DNA of 64,000 bases from assembly GCF_019468465.1 (NCBI RefSeq), contig NZ_CP080519.1, forward strand, positions 5,474,001 through 5,538,000, read 5' to 3'. Positions 52,773 through 61,786 of this stretch are shown piece after piece (position 1 is the first letter of the stretch; the number at the start of each line of letters is the position of its first letter). The notes below the pieces were generated by a model. The model saw nothing but the letters and a program-made list of their open reading frames with translations, searched no databases and was not told where the DNA came from. The translations under genes and the position numbers were made by a program. Source of the stretch: Amycolatopsis sp. DSM 110486 (GTDB lineage Bacteria > Actinomycetota > Actinomycetes > Mycobacteriales > Pseudonocardiaceae).

Positions 52773-54380
52773 ATGGCCGACAAGCTGAACTACCGCATCG
52801 AAATCACCGGTCCCGCCGGTGACCGGTTCGCCGAGATCCTCACCCCGGCCGCGCTGGAGTTCGTGGCCAAGCTCGACAACGCCTTCGCCGGCCGCCGCCG
52901 CGAGCTGCTCGACGAGCGCCGTCGCCGTCGCGAGCGCGTGAAGACGGGGGAGGAGCAGCTGGACTTCCTGCCCGAGACACGCCGCATCCGCGCCGACGAC
53001 AGCTGGCGCATCGCGCCGCCGGCGCCCGGTCTCGAGGATCGCCGCGTCGAGATCACCGGCCCGACGGACCGCAAGATGACCGTCAACGCCCTGAACTCCG
53101 GCGCGAAGGTCTGGCTCGCCGACTTCGAGGACGCGACTTCGCCGACGTGGCACAACATCGTCGACGGCCAGCTGAACCTGTTCGACGCCATCCGCCGCAA
53201 CATCGACTTCACCACCGAGTCGGGCAAGCACTACACGATCGGCGACGACCCGGCGACGATCGTCGCCCGCCCGCGCGGCTGGCACCTGGTGGAGAAGCAC
53301 ATCCGCATCGACGGTCGCCCCCTGTCGGCGAGCCTGGTCGACTTCGGGCTGTACTTCTTCCACAACGCGCGCCAGCTGATCGCGCGCGGCAGCGGCCCGT
53401 ACTTCTACCTGCCGAAGCTCGAGAACCACCTCGAGGCGCGCCTGTGGAACGACGTTTTCCTGTTCGCGCAGCAGGAGCTCGGTATCCCGCGGGGCACGGT
53501 CCGCGCGACCGTGCTGATCGAAACGATCACCGCGGCGTTCGAAATGGACGAGATCCTCTTCGAGCTGCGCGAGCACGCTGCCGGCCTCAACGCGGGGCGC
53601 TGGGACTACATCTTCAGCGTCATCAAGAACTTCTCCGAGCACGGCGCCGACTTCGTGCTGCCGGACCGCGCGCAGGTCACGATGACGGTCCCCTTCATGC
53701 GTGCCTACACCGAACTGCTGGTCCGCACGTGCCACCGCCGCGGCGCGCACGCGATCGGCGGGATGGCAGCTTTCATCCCGAGTAAGGATCCTGACGCCAA
53801 CGCGACTGCGTTCGAGAAGGTCCGCCAGGACAAGGAACGCGAGGCGGGCGACGGATTCGACGGCTCGTGGGTCGCGCACCCCGGCCTGGTCCCCGTCTGT
53901 CGCGAGGTCTTCGACAGCGTGCTGGGCGGCTGGCCCAACCAGCTGGGCCGCCTGCGTGAGGACGTCGACGTCACCGCCGCGGACTTGCTCGACGTCGCCT
54001 CCGCCGGCGGCGAGGTGACCGAGGCCGGCGTTCGCGCCAACATCAACGTCGCCCTGCGCTACATCGACTCCTGGCTGCGCGGCACGGGCGCCGCCGCGAT
54101 CCACAACCTCATGGAAGACGCCGCGACGGCCGAGATCGCGCGGTGCCAGGTGTGGCAGTGGATCCGCAACGGCACGAAGTTCGCGGACGGCACAGCGTTG
54201 ACGCGCGAGCTTGCCGTGGAGTTCCTGGACGACGAGTTCGAGTCGGTCCGCGCCGATCTGCCCGCCGGCCACCGCCTCGACGACGCCCGCGCCATCTTCA
54301 CCGAGACCGCCTTGGGCGAGAAGCTCCCGGGCTTCCTCACGACGAGCGCCTACGCCCGCCACCTGTGCGACGCGCGGTGA
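52773..54380 (+). CDS. aceB: Malate synthase A
   Basis: 535 residues, the length of the MSA isoform. [20 protein letters not shown] then [20 protein letters not shown]; catalytic-base and Mg residues in [20 protein letters not shown] and [16 protein letters not shown]-terminal [20 protein letters not shown]. It condenses glyoxylate and acetyl-CoA to malate. CGGAGG precedes ATG 52773. Most actinobacteria carry MSG (glcB); having the A type next to aceA is one of two common arrangements. Confidence 0.95.
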   Translation: MADKLNYRIEITGPAGDRFAEILTPAALEFVAKLDNAFAGRRRELLDERRRRRERVKTGEEQLDFLPETRRIRADDSWRIAPPAPGLEDRRVEITGPTDRKMTVNALNSGAKVWLADFEDATSPTWHNIVDGQLNLFDAIRRNIDFTTESGKHYTIGDDPATIVARPRGWHLVEKHIRIDGRPLSASLVDFGLYFFHNARQLIARGSGPYFYLPKLENHLEARLWNDVFLFAQQELGIPRGTVRATVLIETITAAFEMDEILFELREHAAGLNAGRWDYIFSVIKNFSEHGADFVLPDRAQVTMTVPFMRAYTELLVRTCHRRGAHAIGGMAAFIPSKDPDANATAFEKVRQDKEREAGDGFDGSWVAHPGLVPVCREVFDSVLGGWPNQLGRLREDVDVTAADLLDVASAGGEVTEAGVRANINVALRYIDSWLRGTGAAAIHNLMEDAATAEIARCQVWQWIRNGTKFADGTALTRELAVEFLDDEFESVRADLPAGHRLDDARAIFTETALGEKLPGFLTTSAYARHLCDAR

Positions 54381-54387
54381 CCACGCT

Positions 54388-54490
54388 CCGGCCGCCCCTG
54401 ACCTGACCGGGGGCGGCCGGTTTCCCGCACCGCTTTGGGACGGTGCGGCGAGACGGGTCCGGTGGCGGAGGCTCCCCGCCACCGGACCCG
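54388..54490 (+). terminator. Two hairpins after aceB
   Basis: Stem 54388-54398 with 54410-54420 (11 bp), and stem 54454-54468 with 54476-54490 (15 bp perfect), the latter followed by GGTTTTCG. Tandem terminators of the glyoxylate operon. Confidence 0.75.
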
Positions 54491-54502
54491 GGTTTTCGTC
54501 TG

Positions 54503-54748
54503 TTGCCGTCCAGTGGCTAGGCGCTGGTGGGCGGCGCTTTTTGGGTCTGTCCCCTGGGTGGCGATGGCTCTGTTGCCGCTGATCGGCGACAGGCTCCGGA
54601 GCTGCCATTTCGACGTGCCGGCGCAGATCGCCGGGGGTCATCCATCGGCTGCGCGGTACAGCTACGGCTCGCCATTGAGTGGCGATTTGTCGACGAACGC
54701 GCCGATCGCCGTTCAGCGGCGACGGCCCAGCCGGCCGCTCATCGGCGA
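54503..54748. repeat. Cluster of 17-bp palindrome copies between aceB and a TetR gene
   Basis: Good copies at 54573-54589 (TTGCCGCTGATCGGCGA), 54669-54685 (TCGCCATTGAGTGGCGA) and 54706-54722 (TCGCCGTTCAGCGGCGA). Degenerate ones at 54503-54519, 54548-54564 and 54732-54748. The last ends 3 bases from the TetR stop. The 260 bases hold no gene. The densest non-coding cluster in the window. Confidence 0.78.
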
Positions 54749-54750
54749 AT

Positions 54751-55329
54751 TCACGGCTGCCGGATCAGCGTCTCGCGGCCAACAGGGCCGCCGGATCGGC
54801 GCTGCGCGGCCAACAGCGTCGCGGCGGCCGCGCGGGCCGTGCCGGCCTCACCGGGGTCACCCTTGATCGCGGCGAGCACCGTGGCCCCCTCCATGAGGGA
54901 GAAAAGCTGGTCGGCGAGGTCGTCGTCGGCGACGAGCCGGCGCAGGTACGCCCGCACTTCGTCCTTGTGGTTGTGGATGGCCGCGGCCACGCCGGGCGCG
55001 AGCGTCCCGAACTCGCCGAAGGAGTTCACGAACGCGCAGCCCCGGAAGTCGGGCTCGCTGAACCAGTCGTGCAGCCAGTCGAAAACGGCCAGCGGGTCGT
55101 CGCCCCGCACGGCGACGAACTCGCGCAGCGACCGGCGCCAGCGTTCGTCGCGCGTGTTCAAGTAGGCGGCTACGAGGTCATCCTTTGAAGGAAACACCTG
55201 GTAGAGCCGCTTGAGTGAGACGCCGGAGCGGCTGCGCACGGCGTCCATACCCACGGACTGCACGCCCTGGGCGTAGAACAGGTCTTCGGCTGCCTCGAGT
55301 AGCCGTTCGGTGGCTTCCGCGGTGTTCAC
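54751..55329 (-). CDS. TetR-family repressor
   Basis: 192 residues from GTG 55329. HTH LLEAAEDLFYAQGVQSVGMD followed by AVRSRSGVSLKRLYQVFPSK; the C-terminal domain FRGCAFVNSFGEFG is typical of the NemR/AcrR-like subgroup. Divergent from the DUF1348 gene with two AGAACG palindromes between. Its 3' end lies next to the repeat cluster. Confidence 0.88.
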   Translation of the reverse strand: MNTAEATERLLEAAEDLFYAQGVQSVGMDAVRSRSGVSLKRLYQVFPSKDDLVAAYLNTRDERWRRSLREFVAVRGDDPLAVFDWLHDWFSEPDFRGCAFVNSFGEFGTLAPGVAAAIHNHKDEVRAYLRRLVADDDLADQLFSLMEGATVLAAIKGDPGEAGTARAAAATLLAAQRRSGGPVGRETLIRQP

Positions 55330-55348
55330 GTCGTGTCCCTCTGGTGTG

Positions 55349-55401
55349 GAGAATCAACGTTCTCTATGCTAGCCGACACCAGGGAGAACGCACGTTCTCC
55401 C
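55349..55401. promoter_or_regulatory. Two TetR operators (AGAACG/CGTTCT type)
   Basis: GAGAATCAACGTTCTC (55349-55364, imperfect) and a perfect palindrome with arms GGGAGAACG (55382-55390) and CGTTCTCCC (55393-55401) around CA. They lie between the divergent TetR and DUF1348 starts, 33 bases apart start to start. Confidence 0.65.
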
Positions 55402-55423
55402 GCGATCCGCGCAGGAGAACGCC

Positions 55424-55882
55424 ATGACACCGCGCCCGCCGTTCCCGCCGTTCGACGAGAACACCGCCCGCCAGAAAGTCCAGGCCGCCGAGGACGCCTG
55501 GAACACGCGCGACCCCGAGAAGGTCTCCCTCGCCTACACCGAGGACTCCGTGTGGCGAAACCGCGACCAGTACGTCGTCGGCCGCGCGGAGATCGTCGAG
55601 TTCCTGACGCAGAAGTGGGAGCGCGAGCTCGACTACGCGCTGCGCAAGGAACTGTGGGGCTTCCGTGGCAACCGCATCGGCGTGCGGTTTCAGTACGAGT
55701 CGCACAACGCCGAGGGTCAGTGGTTCCGCAGCTACGGCAACGAGCTCTGGGAGTTCAGCGACGAAGGCCTCATGCGCCGCCGCGAGGCGAGCATCAACGA
55801 CCGCCCGATCGCGGAAAGCGAACGCTGGATTTTCGGCAAGCGCCCGGAAGCCGAGCACGGCAAGGAGTTCCCCATCTTCTGA
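55424..55882 (+). CDS. DUF1348 / SnoaL-like protein
   Basis: 152 residues. [60 protein letters not shown] and the end [20 protein letters not shown] match the DUF1348 family (NTF2-like fold, about 150 residues). ATG 55424 follows a purine-rich GCAGGAGAACGCC. Probably repressed by the adjacent TetR. Confidence 0.85.
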   Translation: MTPRPPFPPFDENTARQKVQAAEDAWNTRDPEKVSLAYTEDSVWRNRDQYVVGRAEIVEFLTQKWERELDYALRKELWGFRGNRIGVRFQYESHNAEGQWFRSYGNELWEFSDEGLMRRREASINDRPIAESERWIFGKRPEAEHGKEFPIF

Positions 55883-55941
55883 TCCCTCGGCCGTGAGCGA
55901 ACGCGCGTGATTTCTCGCTGAAGTGCAGCCAGGATCCAGTC

Positions 55942-56724
55942 ATGAGCCTGGGATTCAGCGGAGAAGTCACGGAGTTCTACCACCGCTACCGCCGCGGTTA
56001 CCCGACGGCGGTGTTCGATGCGATCGCCGCCGAGTTCGCCCTGGCCGGGGACGACGTGGTCCTCGACCTCGGGTGTGGCACGGGACAGCTCGCCGTGCCG
56101 ATGGCTGCGCGGGTCCGCGCGGTCGCGGGCATGGACCCATCGTCCGACATGCTTTCGCGCGCCCGCCGCGCCGCGGCCGACGCCGGCGTGACCAACGCGT
56201 CGTGGCTCCTGGGTGGTGACACCGACGTCACCGCGCTGAATTCCCTGCTCGACGGGCTCGGCGCCGTCACCATCGGGCAGGCGTTGCACTGGATGGACCA
56301 CGCGACGCTGTTCGCCGCCGTGAAGTCGATGCTCCGGCCGGGCGGTGGCATCGCGGTAGTCACCAACGGTTCGCCGCTGTGGCGCCAGGACAGCGACTGG
56401 TCTCGAGCGCTGCTCGCCGTGCTGTCCGACTGGTTCGGCCAGCCCCTCACCGCGGCCTGCGGAACGGACGACGCCAGCCAGGACCGCTATCGCGCCGCGC
56501 TGGTCGGCGCCGGCTACGACGTCGGCGTCCGCACCATCGACTACACCGGCGACCTCACCGCGGACGAGATCATCGGCGGCGTCTACTCGGCCATGGGCGA
56601 GGACGAGTTGCCACCCAGCGGCGAACGGCCGGCCTTCGAGAACCGCATCCGTTCGGCGATCGAGCCCCACGCGCCGTTCCGCGAACCGGTTCGCGTGACG
56701 ATCCTGACCGGTCGCGTGCCCTGA
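55942..56724 (+). CDS. Class I SAM-dependent methyltransferase
   Basis: 260 residues. FSGEVTEFYHRYRRGYPTAV start, SAM motif VVLDLGCGTGQLAVPMAARV, MDPSSDMLSRARR and LRPGGGIAVVTNG. UbiE/methyltransf_11 type. The C-terminal peptide ELPPSGERPA is encoded by a copy of the 17-bp palindrome (56608-56624). Substrate unknown. Confidence 0.85.
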   Translation: MSLGFSGEVTEFYHRYRRGYPTAVFDAIAAEFALAGDDVVLDLGCGTGQLAVPMAARVRAVAGMDPSSDMLSRARRAAADAGVTNASWLLGGDTDVTALNSLLDGLGAVTIGQALHWMDHATLFAAVKSMLRPGGGIAVVTNGSPLWRQDSDWSRALLAVLSDWFGQPLTAACGTDDASQDRYRAALVGAGYDVGVRTIDYTGDLTADEIIGGVYSAMGEDELPPSGERPAFENRIRSAIEPHAPFREPVRVTILTGRVP

Positions 56725-56730
56725 GTCTTG

Positions 56731-56747
56731 TCGCCACTGAGTGGCAA
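56731..56747. repeat. 17-bp palindrome copy after the methyltransferase
   Basis: TCGCCACTGAGTGGCAA, extended by CTTG/CAAG on both sides (56727-56751), 7 bases after the stop and between convergent genes. Confidence 0.72.
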
Positions 56748-56775
56748 CAAGAGGTCGGCCGCAGGGCTTGGCTGT

Positions 56776-57354
56776 TCAGAGGCTGGTTTCGGCCGGACTT
56801 CCGAGCTCGGTCAACTCGGTGGTGACGGCGTCGAGGTGGAGAGGGCGAAGGTCGTTGACGTCCATCCCGACGTTCAGCTGCCGGCCCCGCTTGCGCCACG
56901 CGCTGTGGACGTGACCGTGCAGCAGCCACAGTCCCTCGTCGGGCAGGCGGTACTGCGACCCGCGGGCTTCGCCGACGTGGTCACCTTCGTACGGGAAATG
57001 GCTGAGCAACACGTTCTGCCCCGCGATCCGGCGCCGCGCAAACGCTTGCACCGTGGCGAAGTGCTCCAGCCACGCGCGTTGGTGCCGATGTGCCTGGCGC
57101 AGTCCGGGCCACGGCTCGTCGTGGTTGCCGGTGATGAGGTGGATCTCGCCGTTCAGCTGCCGGAGCGTGTCGGCGAATCGTGCCAGCCGGCCCATGCCGA
57201 CGTCACCCAGGTGCCACACCTGGTCGCCCGGCCGGACGGTGGCGTTCCACCGCTCGACGACGAACGCGTCGTGCTCGGGCGGCGTCTCGAAGCCGCGCAG
57301 GCCGGCCACGAGCTGGTGGTCGAAGTGGGTGTCAGCGGTGAACCAGACGTCCAT
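56776..57354 (-). CDS. Calcineurin-like metallophosphoesterase
   Basis: 192 residues. All metal motifs are visible: WFTADTHFDH (D-x-H), HLGDVGMGRL (GD), ITGNHDEPW (GNHD), LLSHFPYEGD and LLHGHVHSAW (GH-x-H). Single-domain phosphoesterase as in YmdB-unrelated bacterial families; target unknown. The ATG at 57354 immediately precedes the motif strand. Confidence 0.88.
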   Translation of the reverse strand: MDVWFTADTHFDHQLVAGLRGFETPPEHDAFVVERWNATVRPGDQVWHLGDVGMGRLARFADTLRQLNGEIHLITGNHDEPWPGLRQAHRHQRAWLEHFATVQAFARRRIAGQNVLLSHFPYEGDHVGEARGSQYRLPDEGLWLLHGHVHSAWRKRGRQLNVGMDVNDLRPLHLDAVTTELTELGSPAETSL

Positions 57355-57449
57355 GATCGGGCTTCTCCTTGTTGTCGACGTCGGCCCATCGCCGGGGTGG
57401 CGACGCAGGCATACCTTGCGCCCTGAACCTCCCCTTGCGCCAGGGATTT

Positions 57450-57466
57450 TCGCCATTCGGCGGCGC
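57450..57466. repeat. Degenerate 17-bp palindrome copy
   Basis: TCGCCATTCGGCGGCGC in the gap (57355-57506) between the phosphoesterase start and the phosphoribosyltransferase stop. Nothing else is evident in this gap. Confidence 0.5.
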
Positions 57467-57506
57467 TCGTCACTGTCCGTTGTGGATAGTGGGATGAAGG
57501 TCCCCT

Positions 57507-58139
57507 TCATCCCTTCCCGAGGAGCCGCATCACGGTCGCGTCGGACACCTGGGTGAAGTCGGCGTACCAGCGGCCCACGGCGCTGAATCGCCTCGGCGCG
57601 GCGACGGCGATGAACTGGTCCACCTCGCCCTCGAACTCGGCGATGGCGTCCGGCGCGCACACCGGCACGGCCAGCACCACGCGCCGCGCGTCGCGGAGGT
57701 CGCGGACGGCGGCCATCGCGGTCACGCCGGTCGCCAGTCCGTCGTCGATCACGAGCACGTCGTGGCCGGCCACTGCGACCTCCGGGCGCCCGTCGCGATA
57801 AGCCACCAAACGGCGACGCGCCTCGGCCCGCTCGCGCGCACACGCCGGCTCCATCGCTTTCGGCGTGAGCCCGAACGCGCGCAACGCCGGCATCGAGTAG
57901 TAAGGCGGCCCCTCCGCCGTCACCGCGCCGACGCCGAACTCGCGCCGCCCAGGGGCCCCGATCTTCCGGGCGACCACGACGTCCAACGGAGCCCCGAGCA
58001 CCCGGGCGACCTCGGCCGCCACCGGCACGCCCCCGCGCGGCAACCCGAGCACGACGGGCTCGACCCACGGCTGCCTGGCCAGGATCCGCCCGAGTTGCCG
58101 CCCGGCGTCGATTCGATCGAAGAACAACGTCCTCACCAC
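57507..58139 (-). CDS. Phosphoribosyltransferase-family protein
   Basis: About 210 residues. N-terminal VVRTLFFDRIDAGRQLGRIL, then PVVLGLPRGGVPVAAEVARV, and the PRPP-binding motif VLVIDDGLATGVTAMAA. This is the stand-alone type I PRTase group common in actinobacteria, often beside dienelactone-hydrolase or universal-stress genes. Start uncertain: GTG 58139 or 58136, or TTG 58157; none has a clear ribosome site. Confidence 0.82.
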   Translation of the reverse strand: MVRTLFFDRIDAGRQLGRILARQPWVEPVVLGLPRGGVPVAAEVARVLGAPLDVVVARKIGAPGRREFGVGAVTAEGPPYYSMPALRAFGLTPKAMEPACARERAEARRRLVAYRDGRPEVAVAGHDVLVIDDGLATGVTAMAAVRDLRDARRVVLAVPVCAPDAIAEFEGEVDQFIAVAAPRRFSAVGRWYADFTQVSDATVMRLLGKG

Positions 58140-58197
58140 GGTCGCGCCACCAACCAAGACACGATGCTCGCGGCACGCGGATTGTTGAACAATCCAT

Positions 58198-58214
58198 TCG
58201 CCGAAAAACGGCGA
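58198..58214. repeat. 17-bp palindrome copy
   Basis: TCGCCGAAAAACGGCGA, extended by CAT/ATG on each side. An A-rich centre unlike other copies. Upstream of the phosphoribosyltransferase. Confidence 0.6.
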
Positions 58215-58340
58215 ATGCCTGCCGCGCAGCGCATCCCGACGACCGCCGGAACGAGCCCGGCTGCGTGGTCGATGAACGGCAACACCATGCGTTCCAGATT
58301 CCCGCGACGAGGCCGGACGAACCAGTTACTCGCCGCGTTC

Positions 58341-58354
58341 AGGTAGGCCTACCT
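58341..58354. promoter_or_regulatory. Perfect palindrome before the small secreted peptide gene
   Basis: AGGTAGGCCTACCT lies 77 bases upstream of ATG 58431. It resembles a DtxR/IdeR iron box but is one base shorter, so the regulator is uncertain. Confidence 0.45.
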
Positions 58355-58430
58355 ACTGCTTCCCCTATTGTTTCGCGCGCAGCGACAGACGGATGCTTCG
58401 AGCACCCCACCCAATATCCAGGGAGCCGTC

Positions 58431-58559
58431 ATGACCAGCAGACCCAGAGCCGCCGTCGCTGCTTTGCTCGCCGTTTTCGCCGTTGCCCTCACCGCAGCGC
58501 CGGCGGTTTCGGCGCCCGCGCAGGCGCACGCCGCCTGCGTCCGGCCCTGCCACTTCTGA
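58431..58559 (+). CDS. 42-residue secreted peptide with Cys pair
   Basis: MTSRPRAAVAALLAVFAVAL continues TAAPAVSAPAQAHA and ends ACVRPCHF. A standard signal peptide with AXA cleavage (VSAPAQAHA) would release only a short Cys-x-x-x-Cys tail. GGGAG lies 6 bases before ATG. The palindrome upstream and codon use support a real gene. No family recognised. Confidence 0.6.
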   Translation: MTSRPRAAVAALLAVFAVALTAAPAVSAPAQAHAACVRPCHF

Positions 58560-58571
58560 CGGCGGGCCCAC

Positions 58572-59825
58572 TCAGAGTTCGAACGCGTTGCCCGTCGCGA
58601 TCTTCGGGCGTCCCAGCTCGATCGGCTCGCCCATACGCGCGCGCCGGTAGACCTCCGCGGTCGCCTCGGCGATGCGTCCCCAGTCGAAGTCCGCCGCGAG
58701 GCGCGACTGGGCCGTTCGGGCGCGGCGGGTCGCGGCGGCGGCGTCGCTCAGGACGGTGGTGACTGCCGTGGCCAGACCCGCGACGTCGCCCGGTTCGAAG
58801 GCCAAGCCCGTCTCCCCGTCGACGACCACCTCGCCGAGGCCGCCCGCCGTCGACGCGACGAGCGGTGCCTTCGCGGCCGCGGCCTCCAGGGCGACGATCC
58901 CGAACGGTTCGTACCGGCTCGGCAGCACCACGGCGTCGGCCGCCGCCAGCAGCGCGCGCAGGTCACGGTCGGGGAGGTGGCCGACGAAGTCCACCGCGCG
59001 GCGAATCCGCAGCTTGCGCGCTTGCGCGACCAGCTCGTCGTGGTGTCGCCCCTTACCGGCGACGACCACCCGCGTGCCCGGGAACTGGCGACGGATGCGG
59101 GGGAGGGCGGCCAGCAGGTCCTGCACGCCCTTCTCCCACTCCAGCCGACCGAAGAACAGCAGGAACGGCGCGCCGTCGGGGCTGTGCCGTTCACGCATCT
59201 TCGCCACCTCGGCCGCCGAGACCCGCCAGCTGCGTTCTTCGATGCCGTTGTGGATCACGGTGACGTCGGCAGCGTCGATCTCGAACAGGTGCGCCACTTC
59301 CTTGCGCATCGCCTGCGAGCAGGTGATCACGGCGTCGGCGCGGTTGGCCAGCCACCACTCGACGGAATGCACCTGCTGGTTGAGCGGGTGCGAAAGCCAG
59401 CCCGAGTGCCGGCCGGCTTCGGTCGCGTGGACGGTGCCGACGAGCGGCACGCGCGCGGCCTCGGCGATGGCGATCGCCGGGTGCGTCACGAGCCAGTCGT
59501 GCGCGTGGACGACGTCGGGCTGCCACGTGCGCAGCAGGTCCTGCGCGGCGCGGATCATGGCGTGGCCCATGGCGAGCGTCCAGGCGACGAGGTCGCGCTC
59601 GAACGTCAGGTGCATCGGGTCCTCGGCCACGCGGATCAGCCGCACGCCCTCGACGTCGCGGTCGCTGCGCGGGTGCGTGGAGGCGTCGGTGCCGGCCTGA
59701 TGGCGGCAGAGAACCACCACGTCGTGGCCCTGCTGGGCGAGGTGCCGGGCCAGCGCGTGCACGTGCCGGGCGAGCCCGCCGATGACCACGGGCGGGTACT
59801 CCCACGACAGCATCAGCACGCGCAT
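58572..59825 (-). CDS. GT4 alpha-glucosyltransferase (Rv3032/GlgA-like)
   Basis: 417 residues. GT-B enzyme: LMLSWEYPPVVIGGLARHVH (donor-loop), HAHDWLVTHPAIAIAE, FFGRLEWEKGVQDLLAALPR and the EX7E motif YEPFGIVALEAAAAK. Close in pattern to mycobacterial Rv3032, which elongates alpha-1,4-glucan for methylglucose lipopolysaccharide and glycogen. ATG 59825. Divergent from the GH2 gene. A GH57 and a methyltransferase, matching Rv3031 and Rv3030, lie 2.5 kb away on the same strand. Confidence 0.88.
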   Translation of the reverse strand: MRVLMLSWEYPPVVIGGLARHVHALARHLAQQGHDVVVLCRHQAGTDASTHPRSDRDVEGVRLIRVAEDPMHLTFERDLVAWTLAMGHAMIRAAQDLLRTWQPDVVHAHDWLVTHPAIAIAEAARVPLVGTVHATEAGRHSGWLSHPLNQQVHSVEWWLANRADAVITCSQAMRKEVAHLFEIDAADVTVIHNGIEERSWRVSAAEVAKMRERHSPDGAPFLLFFGRLEWEKGVQDLLAALPRIRRQFPGTRVVVAGKGRHHDELVAQARKLRIRRAVDFVGHLPDRDLRALLAAADAVVLPSRYEPFGIVALEAAAAKAPLVASTAGGLGEVVVDGETGLAFEPGDVAGLATAVTTVLSDAAAATRRARTAQSRLAADFDWGRIAEATAEVYRRARMGEPIELGRPKIATGNAFEL

Positions 59826-59904
59826 GGGCAGAGGTTACTCGCCAGTTGCTTCCGCCGGGCGGCCCGGCTGTCGCCGCCTTCGATCTCTGTCACCATCGAA
59901 GGTG

Positions 59905-61707
59905 ATGACTTCCAGCCAGCCTGAGTGGCAGCGCGCGGACCCGCCCCTGACGACGCCGTGGACCGACCTCGTCAGCCCCTCCGACGTGCTCCCCGAGTAC
60001 CCCAGACCGCAGCTGGAGCGGCCGCGGTGGCGCAGCCTCAACGGCGTCTGGGACTACGCGGGGTGGCCGTCGTCGCCTGAGGAACCACGCCCCGTCGGCT
60101 ACAGCGAACGCATCTTGGTCCCCTTCGCGCCGGAATCGGCACTCTCCGGAATCAACCGGCGCGACGAGGTCCTGTGGTACCGGCGGCTGTTCGAGATTCC
60201 CGACGATTGGCATGGCGAACGCGTGCTGCTGCACTTCGGCGCGGTCGACCAGACGGCGAAGGTCTGGGTGAACAACCAGCTTGTGGTCACCCACGAGGGT
60301 GGCTACGCGGCGTTCGAGGCGGACGTCACCGATGCGCTGCGTGCGTCCGGGCCGCAGGAGCTGACCGTTCGCGCCGAGGATCGCACCGACATCTCGCCGT
60401 TCCCCCTCGGCAAGCAGCGCAACGCACCGGGCGGCATCTGCTACACGCCGACGTCCGGTATCTGGCAGACGGTGTGGCTCGAACCGGTGCCGTTTGAGCG
60501 CATTGAGGACCTGGAGATCACGCCGGACCTCACGGGCTTCACCGTATTTCCCAAGGTCAAGGGTGGTGCTCAAGTCGAGCTGAGCGTTTCGCCACCCAGC
60601 GGCGACGAGATCGTCAGCGTTCGTGGGGCCGCCGGCACGAGGTTGCGGGCGGACGTCCCGGAGCCCCACAGGTGGACTCCCGATGATCCGTATCTCTACG
60701 ACCTCACCGTGCGCTTGCTCGACCACCACGGCGAGGTGCTCGACGAGGTCACCAGCTACGGCGGACTGCGCACCGTGGAGCTCGTCGCGGACTCCGCCGG
60801 CCGGCCCCGCATCGCCCTCAACGGCCGGATCACCTTCCTCCACGGCCCGCTCGATCAGGGTTACTGGCCCGACGGCGGCTACACCGCGCCCACCGACGAC
60901 GCCCTGCGTTTCGACCTCGAGAAGACGAAAGAGCTCGGCTTCAACTTCGTCCGCAAGCACGTGAAGGTCGAGCCCGCGCGCTGGTACCACTGGACCGACC
61001 GGTTGGGGCTGCTCGTCTGGCAGGACATGCCGTCGCTCGTGGTGTCGTTCGACGGGCCGCCCGGGCCGGCGCCGGACCCGGTGCCCGAGGGCAAAGACCG
61101 CTTCGAGGCGGAGCTGCGGGAAATGGTGCGGCAGCTGCGGAACGTGCCGTCGATCGTCGCGTGGGTGCCGTTCAACGAGGGCTGGGGCGAGTTCGACACG
61201 GCGCGGATCGCCGAGCTCGTGAAGGAGCTCGACCCGACTCGCCTCGTCGTGGCCAATAGTGGCGTCAACTGTTGCTTCTCCCGCACGGACACCGGCGCCG
61301 GCGACGTCTACGACGACCACACGTACGTCGGCCCCGGCGAGCCGCGCGTGCAGGACCACCGCGCGCTCGTCGACGGCGAGTACGGCGGCCTCGGGCTCGT
61401 CCTCGACGACCACCGCTGGCCTGGCACGCCCAACGCGTACGAGATGACCGCTGACGCCGCTCACCTCACGCGCCGTTACGCGGAGCTCAGCACCCGGCTG
61501 GAGTCCCTGGTCGGCGAATTGGGCCTCTCAGGGGCGATCTACACCCAGACCACGGACGTCGAGAACGAGGTCAACGGCCTCCTCACCTACGACCGCCGCG
61601 TGACGAAACTCGACGCGGACGTCGCGGCGGCCCGCAACCGCGCGGTCATCGCTCGGGGCTCGGTCCCGGCCGTTGAAGCCGCTCAGGAGCCACAAAACCC
61701 CAGCTAG
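59905..61707 (+). CDS. GH2-family glycosidase
   Basis: 600 residues, cytoplasmic (no signal). N-terminal jelly roll RPRWRSLNGVWDYAGWPSSP, sandwich domain, then TIM barrel with acid/base Glu in WVPFNEGWGEFD near residue 422 and nucleophile in LVDGEYGGLG near 491. GH2 members cleave beta-galactosides, glucuronides or mannosides; the specificity is not obvious. The segment SVSPPSGDEIVSV is encoded by a palindrome copy (60589-60605). ATG 59905 after CGAAGGTG. Confidence 0.85.
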   Translation: MTSSQPEWQRADPPLTTPWTDLVSPSDVLPEYPRPQLERPRWRSLNGVWDYAGWPSSPEEPRPVGYSERILVPFAPESALSGINRRDEVLWYRRLFEIPDDWHGERVLLHFGAVDQTAKVWVNNQLVVTHEGGYAAFEADVTDALRASGPQELTVRAEDRTDISPFPLGKQRNAPGGICYTPTSGIWQTVWLEPVPFERIEDLEITPDLTGFTVFPKVKGGAQVELSVSPPSGDEIVSVRGAAGTRLRADVPEPHRWTPDDPYLYDLTVRLLDHHGEVLDEVTSYGGLRTVELVADSAGRPRIALNGRITFLHGPLDQGYWPDGGYTAPTDDALRFDLEKTKELGFNFVRKHVKVEPARWYHWTDRLGLLVWQDMPSLVVSFDGPPGPAPDPVPEGKDRFEAELREMVRQLRNVPSIVAWVPFNEGWGEFDTARIAELVKELDPTRLVVANSGVNCCFSRTDTGAGDVYDDHTYVGPGEPRVQDHRALVDGEYGGLGLVLDDHRWPGTPNAYEMTADAAHLTRRYAELSTRLESLVGELGLSGAIYTQTTDVENEVNGLLTYDRRVTKLDADVAAARNRAVIARGSVPAVEAAQEPQNPS

Positions 61708-61714
61708 AGACGTT

Positions 61715-61771
61715 TCGCCACTGAACGGCGACACGAAAAGGGCGGGAACCCCCAACGGAGTCCCCGCCCTT
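61715..61771. terminator. Palindrome copy plus terminator between GH2 and glutathione peroxidase
   Basis: 61715-61731 is TCGCCACTGAACGGCGA, identical to two copies at 29.9 kb. It starts 8 bases after the GH2 stop. A 9-bp stem AAGGGCGGG (61738-61746 with 61763-61771) follows between convergent genes. Confidence 0.75.
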
Positions 61772-61786
61772 CGCCGGCCGTGAAAA

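Noticed and set aside
57801..57817. GCCACCAAACGGCGA in the phosphoribosyltransferase gene as a repeat copy
   Set aside because: The left arm is not conserved and the match is in ordinary coding sequence.
58341..58354. AGGTAGGCCTACCT as an IdeR/DmdR iron box
   Set aside because: The known box has an odd-length centre (15-19 bp); this palindrome is one base shorter, so I only list it as an unassigned operator.
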